64,000 nucleotides of DNA from Sipunculus nudus. Taxonomy: Eukaryota; Annelida; Sipuncula; Golfingiida; Sipunculidae. The notes below the pieces were generated by a model. That model had not been told where the DNA came from. It saw only the letters and a program-made list of their open reading frames with translations, and made no database searches. The position numbers were made by a program, and so were the translations under genes. The stretch is taken from the NCBI GenBank assembly GCA_026874595.1, contig CM049317.1:59862618-59926617 (forward strand). The letters are read 5' to 3'. Below are positions 50,601 to 61,720 of this stretch, in pieces (the stretch's first letter is position 1; each line of letters begins with the position of its first letter).

Positions 50601-53194
50601 CAAGGGACCTATGGGTCACGACGCTCAGCTGTTATATATGATAAAAAAATATTATTTAGAAATGAGGCACATGCTGGTTTTGTGTGGTAATAAATATAAG
50701 CTGTATTATGAGTTGTTGTTGTACCTTTGGAGACAGGGAAGAGGATTGATTTCATTTATTTTATTAACAATTGGAGTACTATTGTCACACAGATTTTGAC
50801 TTGGCCATATAACTTATATATAAGCAGAACATATAATATAAGAGTTTAACTATTTATTAAAAAAAATTACAAATATTGTCCCAAATATAATTTTTATTAA
50901 AAATAATAAGAGAATCATATGATTTTTTAAAATGAAATATAACTGATATGATTATTAAAATAATATTAAAGAATATATTCATGAATGCATTCATGAATAC
51001 ATTTTGAAAGTATTTGCACGAGTATTCATATACTTTCATTTTTACCTGAATTCCCATTCTTTATGCAAGAAATTTTAGAATAGAGTCCATAATCATATTC
51101 GTATTTAAATACAATTACAAAGTATTTGCACCATGTCTGGTATTTATTCAATTTTCACCAAACAATGATGTTGAGAATCCAGAATATACAAAATTCACAT
51201 ATTTAAATAATGATCATAAGTACCTGGTTTTATGGCTTTTATTTATATTAAAAAATAACTGTAAAAAATTCATTTTGGACTAATTTCACATCAATGTACA
51301 CACTAGACACAGTAGGAATCTAGATCAATATTATCAACTGCATCTTTGTCTATCATTAATTTCCTTCATATGATCCCTAATGATTAGTAATGAATAATAT
51401 GATTTACTTCTTTATCATTAAAATTGAACTGAAAAATGCCATAGGTGACTGCATGGTGTTATTTGGAATATGTGACATTCTACCCATCGATACAAGATTC
51501 TTATATCATCAGTAACTGCAAGTTAATTTCCTGTTATTATAAACTAAAAAATTCCTTTTCTATTTTTCTTTAATTTGTTATTAAAAACCAATAAAAATTT
51601 ATTAATTTGTTGTTTATTGTTATGTTGTTGGTTAAAACTACTAGATGAGTTGGGTTGGACACCTCGATCAACTGTGGCTGGCCATAAGTTGCCTGGATTC
51701 CTGTATGCCTCGCCTCAAGCGTGCATAATTTGATGAAAGGTCAACAAGGTCAACATACAGGTGACTCAAGAGGGGCTGGAGAGAGCCAAAGTCTGACAGG
51801 GTCTCATAAAAAACATTAATAAAAGCTACAATTTTTTGCCAATTTCTTTCAGCTTTCTAAACTAAAAAGCTGAAATCCTTATGTGTGCATGATATGAAAA
51901 TTATATCAACAGTGCTTAGGGAAACAAACGTGCCATGGTCACAGTTGGGCAAAATTTAAGGTACTAATTTTATATTTATACTAATAACTTATAAAATTTG
52001 AAAAATTCAGAACTAATTTTGGGTATTCAATTGAATCTTGATTGAATAATGTGACATCCCTGACAAAAAAATCTCTAGCAATGCCCTTGTTAAGGGAGTA
52101 AATATATTTCTTGATTTTTTACAAAGTGCATTATGTTTGGGCCCATAACTTAAAACAATTACGCAATACTGACATCATTCTGGGATGTGCATAGAGAATG
52201 AAAAATATGTATATTGTTTATGATTAAAGTCAGATCAGTGGTTTTGATATTAGGCAGTCTTGAAGTGTAACAATGGGTTTTTAATGGAAAAATGAAGTTT
52301 TTCATTAATATCTCGAAGGTATTAAGTCCTAGTGACCAAATTCTTGGCATGGTAGGGGATTTTGGAGACATCTAACTGTATGCTGAATTTAAGGAACTTA
52401 GAGCTGAAGCTGGGGAGCTGAGCTTTTGCAAACTGCATAACACTAGCTTGATGTAAACAATATGTTACAAGGTGCTTGAAAACTTGATTAAAATCTACAG
52501 TTTTTGATCAACTGGTTTCAAATTTTTGGTGTTAACAGTTGAAATGCTGACAAAAACATGCTGTGAAAATTAAATCCACAGTACTTACAGGAAAAAAACA
52601 TGCCATGGTCAAAGTTGGGCAAAATTTAAGGTACCAATTTTTTATTTTTATTAATATTTTAAAAATTTTTAAAGATTTTCATCTAATTTTGGGTATACAA
52701 TTTAATTTTGATTAATTAAAGTTATATTTCTGGAAAAAAAGGCCACAGCTTTAACATTTTTTGTGTTAAGTGATCAAATATCTTTCCTTATTTTTTTCAA
52801 AATGCATTATGTTTGGGCCCAGAACTTTTTTAAATTAAATAATACAAACATAATTTCTGGCATGTACATAGGAACTATATAGAGGAATATTTATGGTAAA
52901 TATGAGGAAAAACAGATGAGTGGTTTTGATATTAGGCAGTCCTAAAGTGTGAAAATAGGTTTTTAATAAAAAATTGAGGTTTTTCCTTAATTTCTCAAAG
53001 GAACGAAGTTGCAAAGACCCAGTTTTCGGCTTGGTAGGAGATCTTGGGGACATCTAACATTATGCCGAATTTTGGATTCCTAGGTCTTACTGTTTCAAAA
53101 CGTGCCACATCTACGGACGGACGGACGGACAGACGGACGACGGACAATGGACCACGACTATAGCTCAGATGAATTATAGTCAGCTGAGCTAAAA
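50601..53194 (+). mobile_element. Pearl/HINE-like non-autonomous element, copy R1
   Basis: The 5' signature is CAAGGGACCTATGGGTCACG then ACGCTCAGCTG. The 3' signature is TATAGCTCAG...AGTCAGCTGAGCTAAAA. The GCTCAGCTG near the 5' end (50623) and CAGCTGAGC near the 3' end (53181) form subterminal inverted repeats. Inside, a unit of about 670 bp is tandemly duplicated (GGGCAAAATTTAAGGTAC at about 51947 and 52618). An ACGG-type microsatellite (53113-53145) precedes the 3' end. No open frame resembles a helicase, transposase or reverse transcriptase. Nearly the whole element recurs at 58306-60906. The family name is by analogy recalled from bivalve literature; the repeat structure itself is seen directly. 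Confidence 0.85.
53113..53145 (+). repeat. (ACGG)n microsatellite in R1
   Basis: About four perfect ACGG units followed by interrupted ones (CAGACGGACGACGG). The homologous tract in R4 has about eight perfect units. Confidence 0.9.
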
Positions 53195-53551
53195 ATGTGA
53201 CCGCTTTATAGAGCTCCACACGGTGGTCTTAATTTTGAGGTTTTACTGCATTATTACAGTACATCCAGGGTGATGGTCTAAGCTGGAGGTGGGTGAGGGG
53301 GTCTCTGGACATATTCTATAACACCGGCTGATAACACATGAGGGCCACCTCGGGTTTGCCGTGTGTGACCATCTCCCTTGTACATATGCTGAAACGTAAT
53401 AGGATCAATTATTGGTCACATGCTGGCTATGATCAATATGTAAAACCTATACCCTGCCGGGTTACTTGGTCACATTCTCTTGCGGATCAAGCTGTATATG
53501 TGATGATGGATCCAATGAGGGCTATAATTCCATTAGTCTGTTTCGTAAAAA

Positions 53552-55455
53552 CAAGGGACCCATGGGTCACGGCGCTCAGCTGAAGTTTGAAATTTTTGCA
53601 AATGCAAAATATGCAAAATATTCTATTGTAATGTTTTTCATATATACAAGCATATGAGAAGCTAAGAGGATAGGGACCCTCCTACTTTTTTATGGTAAAG
53701 TTTTGAATATATGATTGCAAAACTAATACTCTGACAAGACTGTCATAAAGAAAAACAGTTAACATTTTGGGATACTGTGATGCATATGAAAAATTTACTG
53801 ATGGACAGGCAAGTAGACAGAATGGACTAATACCTTTATTTCACTTTCAAGGGAATAACGCATTTAAGTTTATATTCAGGCCTATTTTTTTTGGAAATCC
53901 ACTTTTTCAATTAACTGTTTTATCAGATTCATTTTTTTACTTACACGTTTTATAAATTTGTAATAAAAAAATTCTGAAATATAAGTTAAAATATCAGAAT
54001 TCTAAGTTGCAATCATTATTTATTTATCCAGAGTGTAGCTCATATCGGGTCATATAATGCATACACATATATTTTTTTATTTTTAGATCACAAATGTTTA
54101 AAGTGAATATAAAAGAAAATAATGCCACAACATGGCATTTTAAAGATTATTTTTTTAATCACTATTGAAAAGTTTTGTTCATTGGAGTTTTCAGTACATG
54201 CTTAATTTTATTCACCGAAATAAAAGATTCAGTAAATCTGATAAAATAAAACCATCTTTTCAAATAAAGTATACACACTGTTAGTTGAATGAGGGACAAA
54301 CATCATCATTGTGCTAATTACTATCTCAGCTATAATGTTTCACTGGAATTAATAGTCAATTTCACACCTGGTGAAGTTTTTACTCTTTTGAAGTAAAGCA
54401 TTACTTATCTGGTAAACATCCACACTTTCATAGCAATACACCACTTTGTGGACACAATTAAATGTGCACTTTAATCATTGTAACCCTGATGGTACAATAC
54501 AAAATCTAAAATGTAGCACAGCCTAGCATAAGAATGAATCAAATCATAAAATTATAACAATCATCTAGTTTAAGCACTAGCTGGGGGAGGGAGGGAGTAA
54601 GGGGGGGGGGGTGCAGGGCAGAGGGGAAGCCTGCTAGTAGTGGCCAAGCTGAGCCAAGGCAAGATGCCTGGAGAGGGTTACATAATACAAGTGAAGGCTG
54701 TACTACTAGGTGGGCCTGATGTAAACAACACCTGACATGGTGTATGGAAACTTCAATAAAAGCTTCTCTTTTCAATCAATTCCTTTGAAATTTCAGATTT
54801 TAAAAGACTAAATCCTTATGTTTATATGCTGTGAAAATTAAATCAACAGTTCTTACAGTGAAAAAATGTGCTGTAGCCAAAGTTGGTCAAAATTTAGGTA
54901 CTGATTTTTTATTTATGCTAATAACTTAACAAATTTGCAAAAGTCATATCTAATTTTGGGTTAACAATTGAATCTTGATTTAATAAAGTTTTATCTCTGA
55001 AAAAAGTCTCCAGCTTCAGCAATTCTCATGTTAAGTGAGTAAATATATTTCCTGATTTTTAAAAAATTGCATTATATTTTGAACTATAACTTCAAAACAA
55101 TATTCAATCCTGAACTAATTTTTGGTATTTAATAGAAAATACTACGAAGAATATGAATACTAAATATAATCAAAAACAGACCAGTGGTTACGATATTAGC
55201 CAGCCTTGAAGTGTAACAATGGCTTTTTTATGGAAAACAGAGGTTTTTCCTTTATATTTCAGAGGAACAAAGTCCTAGTGACCCAATTTTCAGTATGGTA
55301 GGAGATTTTTGGGACATCTAACTGTGTGCAAAATTTTGGATTCATGGATCCAACAGTTTCAAAATGTGCCTTGTTAACGGACGGCCGGAAGGATGGACGG
55401 ACAAAGGACAAAGGACCATGACTATAACTCAGATGACTTATAGTCAGCTTAGCAA
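53552..55455 (+). mobile_element. Pearl/HINE-like non-autonomous element, copy R2
   Basis: Starts CAAGGGACCCATGGGTCACG then GCGCTCAGCTG, which contains the perfect palindrome GACCCATGGGTC. After the signature its left part (to about 54770) is unlike R1. From about 54780 on it carries one copy of the 670-bp core (GGTCAAAATTTAGGTACTG at about 54885), then a GGAC-rich stretch (55373-55420) and the 3' hairpin TGACT-TAT-AGTCA. The final GCTTAGC is a mutated GCTGAGC. A G11 run lies at 54601-54611. It differs enough from R1 and R4 to be an older or recombinant member. Confidence 0.75.
54601..54611. repeat. Homopolymer tract G11
   Basis: Eleven consecutive G residues within a GA-rich passage (54580-54625). 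Confidence 0.9.
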
Positions 55456-55568
55456 ATTACCTTTATCTTTTTAAAGTGATTTTGACCAAGACATGCCATA
55501 TAAGCATTTATTTCATGCAAACTGACCTTGTATAAAGTTTGTTATTTGCCCTATGCAGAAATAAAAAA

Positions 55569-57254
55569 CTAGGGACCCACGGGTCTTGACGCTCAGCTGC
55601 ATTTGTCTATAAGGATATATGTTAATGAGGTTTTCCAAAATATTGGTCCTGTGATCAGTTTGAAGCCAACCTGTCTACCCAAACTGGAGTTATCATCCAT
55701 ACATTAATTTATGAATGGATGGGCCCAGTGACCTTAACCTTTGACCTTATGACCTCAAAATCAAAAGTAAACTTCCCCTATTGGCAGTGCACCACATGTT
55801 GATGATGGAAGGATTGAGATGAAAAGTTTGGCTTAAAATGCATCCACAAACTTTCTAAAGGAGTGGGTCCTGTGACCTTGACCTTTGATCTTATGACCCC
55901 AGAATCATCAGTTCTTACTTTAGCGGTGGGCCATATATAAGTCAAGTTTGAAACCAATATTTCAAACCAAACTGGAGTTACCATCTGGAAACTAATATAT
56001 GGATTGATGGCCCCCATGACCTTGACCTTGTGACCCCAAAATCCATAAGTTACTTCCACTATTGGCAGGTGAGCAACATCATGTTTGGGACAGAAAGTTT
56101 GGCAAAATACATCAACAATCTTTTTAAAGAAGTGGGTCCTGTGACCTTGACCTTTGGCCTTAGGACCCCAAAATCAAAAGGGTTCTTACATTATTGGTGG
56201 GTCATATATAAGTCAAAATTGAAACCAATATGTCAATCCGAACTGGATTTATTATCTAGAAACAATAATGTTGACAGATGGCCCCCTGTGACGATGACCT
56301 TTGACCTTGTGACGCCCAAATCAATCAGTTTCTTCCCCTATTGGCAGCTCTGCTATATGTGCAAGATGAAAGGTTTTGGATGAAAAGTTTGGCTTAAAAT
56401 GCATCCACAATCTTTCTTAATAAGTGGGTACTGTGACCTTGACCTTTGACCTCATGACCCCAAAATTGAACAGAATCTTCCCCTATTGGCAGGTTAGCAA
56501 TATCTTGAAGATGGAAGGTTTGGGATGAAAAGTTTGGCTTCAAATGCATATGCATTCTTTTTAAAGAAATGAGTCCTGTGACCATGACCTTTGACCGTTG
56601 GACCCCAAAATCCACACGGTTCTTACTTTAGTGGTGAGTCTTATACAAGTTAAGTTTGAAAGCAACATGTCAAACTAAACTGGAGTTATCATCTGGAAAC
56701 TAATTTGTGTGGATGGATGGATGGACAGACAGACAAACAGACAGACAGACAGGGTGATAACTATATGCATCCACTTGTGATCAATAAACACACCAGGTTT
56801 TTGGACACTAGATGTTATTACAGCTGAGAAACTGACATGATTGTTGTCATTTTATAGTAAAAAAAATTTTTTTAAATTTTGTTAAAATATAAAAAAATAC
56901 ATGTGGCGCCACCACTTTTCGGGAACTGACAAAACTAGTCATGGTCAATATTCAAGGCAAGATTCATGACAATCCATGCATTAATTATCAAGATATTGGA
57001 GGTTTTGTATTATATTTTTGATTATTCTGGGGGGTACTTTCAAGCCCCATAGCTCGGAGTATATAGGTTGCAGTGACCTAATTTCAGGTTTCCAAGGAGA
57101 TTTTTTATTGACCTCCCTGGATATTCACTTAGAAGTTTCTAGGTCCAGCAGTGACAATTTGTGCCCTGCTAACGGACAGCCGGACGCCTGGACAGACGAC
57201 GGACAAAGCGCCATTCCTATATCTCAGTTGACTTACAGTCAGCTGAGCTAAAAA
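55569..57254 (+). mobile_element. Pearl/HINE-like element with 145-bp core array, copy R3
   Basis: Starts CTAGGGACCCACGGGTC then GACGCTCAGCTG. The core is seven units of about 145 bp (55729-56700), followed by a GGAT/GACA microsatellite (56712-56751) and about 270 bp of A/T-rich sequence. The 3' flank (57028-57254) matches that of R0 (2226-2462) and closes with TTGACT-TAC-AGTCAGCTGAGCTAAAA. No protein is encoded. The architecture (5' flank, tandem core, tetranucleotide microsatellite, hairpin 3' flank) is what I recall for bivalve pearl/HINE elements. Confidence 0.8.
55729..56700 (+). repeat. Dimeric 145-bp core array with nuclear-receptor half-sites
   Basis: Units start with RTGACC at 55729, 55872, 56016, 56141, 56288, 56433 and 56578 (spacings 143, 144, 125, 147, 145, 145). 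Two unit types exist. Type A continues CCCCTATTGGCAGGT...GATGAAAAGTTTGGCTTAAA. Type B continues TTGGTGGGTCATATATAAGT...AACTGGAGTTATCATCTGG. The order is A-B-A-B-A-A-B. Most units open with a variant of TGACCTTGACCTTTGACC, that is AGGTCA half-sites as direct repeats with 0 and 1 spacing on the other strand. Confidence 0.9.
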
Positions 57255-58305
57255 TTCTCTATAATGAAAGAGGAGTCTCATTTGAGGTTACTATCTATGA
57301 AATTAAATGTTCAGGGTTAGTGTACAAGGAACAGTCTGTAATCTATAACTATGTGGTTCCTATAGTAGTCTTGGAGTAAAGTAAGTAAAATGTAAAAAAT
57401 TTCGTTAAAAAAAATTGACATGTTTATTAAGAGACTGTAGAGACAACGGTCTATGGGGATGAAATTTAAGGGTGAACGAAAAAAAAAATCCAAGGACAAG
57501 GTTATGTCTTTCTGTATATGTAACCCTTATGATTTAATTTACAAACTCACCTTAACTGGACACTCTTCTGTCTGATGGACACCTACATCCACATCACAGG
57601 GCATGTGGCAGTATGTTACAATGTCACATGTATAACAGTACAAAGTTCAACAGTTAAAGGTCAAAGGTTAGACAGCCCACCTACTGGTCACCTTGGCTAC
57701 TGTCGCATCACTGTATAAATAACAGCCACTCACTCCTCTGTAATACAGTGAGGCAAACTGGCCAAAACTACTTACAGTAAATGACCTGTTATCTAATGTG
57801 AAGTATCAGGTCCTATAACACTCTTTATAATAATGCTGCAAAAGTCAACAGAAAGAAGGGGTGCCAGGTTAAAATTTTATCATTTACATACGCTCTGATA
57901 TCTTTGTCTGATTGCGCAATAATGACATATATTTTGTCTGGAAAGTGTGTGTTTAAATGAACACCACCAAAAAATCAGCAAAACTTTCTGATCATATCAA
58001 AAAGTTCAATAAGGCTGCATGGCTATAAAACTGATAACTGACCAGTGCTCTTCACAAGTTTATTATCAAAAGGATTAAGGCTAGATATCTGGGAAACTGT
58101 TCATATTGATATCTGCTAGGGTTTGCAAACCAATTATTGATAAAGTGTCATCTCTATTTTGGCACAAAAGGTTGTAAACTTTATTTATATATGTGTGTCT
58201 TGGTTAGACTTATTTAGTATAAACTTGGTGGTAAGATTTATCTTGTTGTTGATGTAGTGAACACAGAAAATAACATTTTAAAGATTTATTTATCACAAAA
58301 GAAAA
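57255..58305. other. Non-coding stretch between elements R3 and R4
   Basis: No gene seen. It is AT-rich apart from a more complex patch at 57550-57800. It may be original host sequence separating the insertions. Confidence 0.5.
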
Positions 58306-60906
58306 CAAGGGACCTATGGGTCACGACGCTCAGCTGTTATATATGATAAAAAAATATTATTTAGAAATGAGGCACATGCTGGTTTTGTGTGGTAATAAAT
58401 ATAAGCTGTATTATGAGTTGTTGTTGTTTAGCTTATGTATGATTTTGATAATATTATTATATCAAATAGTATTTATTTTATTAACAAATGGAGTACTAAT
58501 GTCACACAGATTTTGACTTGGCCATATAACTTATAAGCAGAACATATAATATAAAAGTTTAACTATTTATTAAAAAAATTACAAATATTGTCCCAAATAT
58601 AATTTTTATTAAAAATAATAAAAGAATCATATGATTTTTTAAAATGAAATATAACTGATATGATTATTAAAATAATATTAAAGAATATATTCATACATGC
58701 ATTCATGAATACATTTTGAAAGTATTTGCACAAGTATTCATATACTTTCATTTTTACCTGAATTCCCATTCTTTATGCAAGAAATTTTATAATGGAGTAC
58801 ATAATCATATTCGTATTTAAATACAATTACAAAGTATTCGCACCATGTCTGGTATTTATTCAGTTTTCACCAAACAATGATGATGAGAATCCAGAATATA
58901 CAAATTTCACACATTTAAATAATGATCATAAGTACCTGGTTTTATGGCTTTTATTTATATTAAAAAATAACTGTAAAAAATTCATTTTGGACTAATTTCA
59001 CATCAATGTACACACAAGACACAGTAGGAATCTAGATTAATATTATCAACTGCATCTTTGTCTATCATTAATTTCCTTCATATAATCCTTAATGATTAGT
59101 AATGAATAATATGATTTACTTCTTTATCATTAAAAATGAACTGAAAAATGCCATAGGTGACTGCATGGTGTTATTTGGAATATGTGACATTCTACCCATC
59201 GATACAAGATTCTTATATCATCAGTAACTGCAAGTTAATTTCCTGTTATTATAAACTAACAAATTCCTTTTCTATTTTTCTTTAATTTGTTATTAAAAAC
59301 CAATAAAAATTTATTAATTTATTGTTTATTGTTATGTTGTTGGTTAAAACTACTAAATGAGTTGGGTTGAACACCTGGATCAACTGTGGCTGGCCATAAG
59401 CTGCCTGGATTCTCCCCTCAAGCGTGCATAATTTGATGAAAGGTCAACAAGGTCAACATACAGGTGACTCAAGAGGGGCTGGAGAGAGCCAAAGTCTGAC
59501 AGGGTCTCATAAAAAACATTAATAAAAGCTACAATATTTGGCAAATTTCTTTCAGCTTTCTAAACTAAAAAGCTGAAATCCTTATGTGTGCATGATATGA
59601 AAATTATATACAGTGCTCACGGGAAACAAACGTGCCTTGGTCACAGTTGGGCAAAATTTAAGGTACTAATTTTATATTTATACTAATAACTTATAAAATT
59701 TGAAAAATTCAGAACTAATTTTGGGTATTCAATTGAATCTTGATTAAATAATGTTACATCCCTGACAAAAAAAACCTCTAGCTTCAGCAATCCCCTTGTT
59801 AAGGGAGTAAATATATTTCTTGATTTTTTACAAAGTGCATCATGTTTGGGCCCATAAATTAAAAAAAATACACAATACTGACATCATTTCTGGCATGTGC
59901 ATAGTGAATGTATAGAAAATTATGTATATTATATATGATCAAAGTCAGATCAGTGGTTTTGATATTAGGCAGTCTTAAAGTGTAACATTGGGTTTTTAAT
60001 GGAAAAATGAAGTTTTTCATTGATATCTCGAAGGAATTAAGTCCTAGTGACCAAATTCTTGGCATGGTAGGGGATTTTGGAGAAATCTAACTGTATGCCA
60101 AATTTAAGGAACTTAGAGCTGAAGCTCGGGAGCTGAGCTCTAGCAAACTGCATAACACTAGCAATATGTGACATGGTGCTTGAAAACTTGAATAAAATCT
60201 ACAGTTTTTGATCAACTGGTTTCAAATTTTTGGTGTTAACAGTTGAAATGCTAACAAAAACATGCTGTGAAAATTAAATGCACAGCAGTTACAGCAAAAA
60301 AACGTGCCATGGTCAAAGTTGGGCAAAATTTAAGGTACCAATTTTTTATTTTTGCTAATATTTTTAAAAATTTAAAAGATTTTGATCTAATTTTGGGTAT
60401 ACAATTTAATTTTGATTAATAAAAGTAATATTACTGGAAAAAAAGTGCTTAGCTTTAACAAGTTTTGTGTTAAGTGATAAAATTTCTTTCATGATTATTT
60501 ACAAAATGCATTATGTTTGGGCCCATAACTTTTTTAAATTAAATAATACAGACCTAATTTCTGGCATGTACATAGGAATTATATAGAGGATTATTTATAG
60601 AAAATATGAGGAAAAACAGATGAGTGGTTTTTATATTAGGCAGTCCTAAAGTTTGAAAATAGGTTTTTAATAAAAAATTGAGGTTTTTCCTTAATTTCTC
60701 AAAGGAATGAAGTCGCAAAGACCCAGTTTTCGGCTTGGTAGGAGATCTTGGGGACATCTAACATTATGCTGAATTTTGGATTCCTAGGTCTTACGGTTTC
60801 AAAACGTGCCACATCTACGGACGGACGGACGGACGGACGGACGGACGGACGACAGACAATGGACCACGACTATAGCTCAGATGACTTATAGTCAGCTGAG
60901 CTAAAA
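58306..60906 (+). mobile_element. Pearl/HINE-like non-autonomous element, copy R4 (near-copy of R1)
   Basis: Matches R1 from its first base to its last, in the same orientation, with scattered substitutions and small indels. The main differences are a locally replaced segment near 58430-58480 (R1: CCTTTGGAGACAGGGAAGAG) and a longer ACGG tract (60817-60850, about eight units against four). Both internal 670-bp units are present (GGGCAAAATTTAAGGTAC at about 59649 and 60320). It ends TGACT-TAT-AGTCAGCTGAGCTAAAA. The similarity exceeds that to R2 or R3, implying a recent common source or a local duplication. Confidence 0.9.
60817..60850 (+). repeat. (ACGG)8 microsatellite in R4
   Basis: About eight perfect ACGG units, expanded relative to R1. 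Confidence 0.95.
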
Positions 60907-60984
60907 ACCAGGCCTACAGGACTAATGTGAACCTGTGCAATGGGATATACATCAGGTATAAAGCTTTTATGATAACATAAGAGT

Positions 60985-61720
60985 TAAAGGGTTCACAGAA
61001 AATTTCTATTCTGGCTTATTTCTATTTTGACCTTGATGAAGGTCAAAGTCACCAGTTTTACAACTCATGCAATATTTTGTTAGAAACATTTCACAAGTCG
61101 AACTTCATGAAAATATAAGAAGTGGCTCAAAAGTAATAGCATTCATAAATATTTTATATTCTGGCTAATTCAACCTTGAAAATGCCAGTCAGGGTCACCA
61201 GTTCTCAAACTGTTCATAGAACTAGGTTGAAACAATTAGTATTTCAATTTGAGGGGAAAATTTGTGCTATTTCAAAAATTGTAGGGTTCACCAAAAATTT
61301 CTATTCTGGCCTATTTGACCTTGATGATGAAGGTCAAGGTCACAAGTTTTCAAAATCATGCGAGACTTTGGTAGAAACACTTCACGAGTTGAATTTCATG
61401 AAAATATACTGAGTGATTCAAAAGTAACAGCGTTCACAAATAATTTCTATTCTGGCTGATTTGACCTTGAAAATGCAGGTCAGGGTCACCAGTTCTCAAA
61501 CTATTAAAAGAACTAGGTTGAAACAATTAGTATTTCAATTTGGAGGTAAAAAAAAATTTGCGATATTTCAAAAGTTATGGGGCTCACAAAAAATTATTTT
61601 AGCCTATTTGACCTTGAAGATGATGGTCAAGGTCACTGGTTTTGATAAAACTTCTGAGATTTTGGTAAAGACACTTTAAATTTCAATAAAAAAGATATTC
61701 AATCATTCAAAAGTTATCAC
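60985..61720 (+). repeat. Dimeric tandem array, 145-150-bp half-units, 5 units
   Basis: TTCTATTCTGGC-like anchors occur at 61004, 61154 (TTATATTCTGGC), 61299, 61445 and about 61594. Alternate units are more alike: those from 61004, 61299 and 61594 carry TTGACCTTGATG..AAGGTCA; those from 61154 and 61445 carry CAACCTTGAAAATGC or GACCTTGAAAATGC with CAGGGTCACCAGTTCTCAAA. So the higher-order unit is about 295 bp. The array starts shortly after the 3' end of R4 and lacks recognisable element ends, so it may be the core of another decayed element. Confidence 0.85.

Larger units (their letters stand above)
50502..53246. mobile_element. Possible small MITE interrupted by element R1
   Basis: GTAAAACCTC (50502-50511) and GAGGTTTTAC (53237-53246) are inverted around element R1. 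Reading inwards, both sides continue with a TTA..CCACC-like stretch and nearby GACCAC/GGTCAC words. Removing R1 (50601-53194) would leave about 150 bp, a usual MITE size. The terminal style recalls Tigger/pogo-like repeats (compare 21832-21905). The reading as a nested insertion is an inference. Confidence 0.4.

Noticed and set aside
55778-56615. Open frames on both strands across the 145-bp core array
   Set aside because: They are translations of repeat units. They change frame between units and show the same words in several frames.
60817-60850. Telomere-like or centromeric satellite
   Set aside because: ACGG is not a telomeric repeat, and the tract is tied to a fixed position in a dispersed element.
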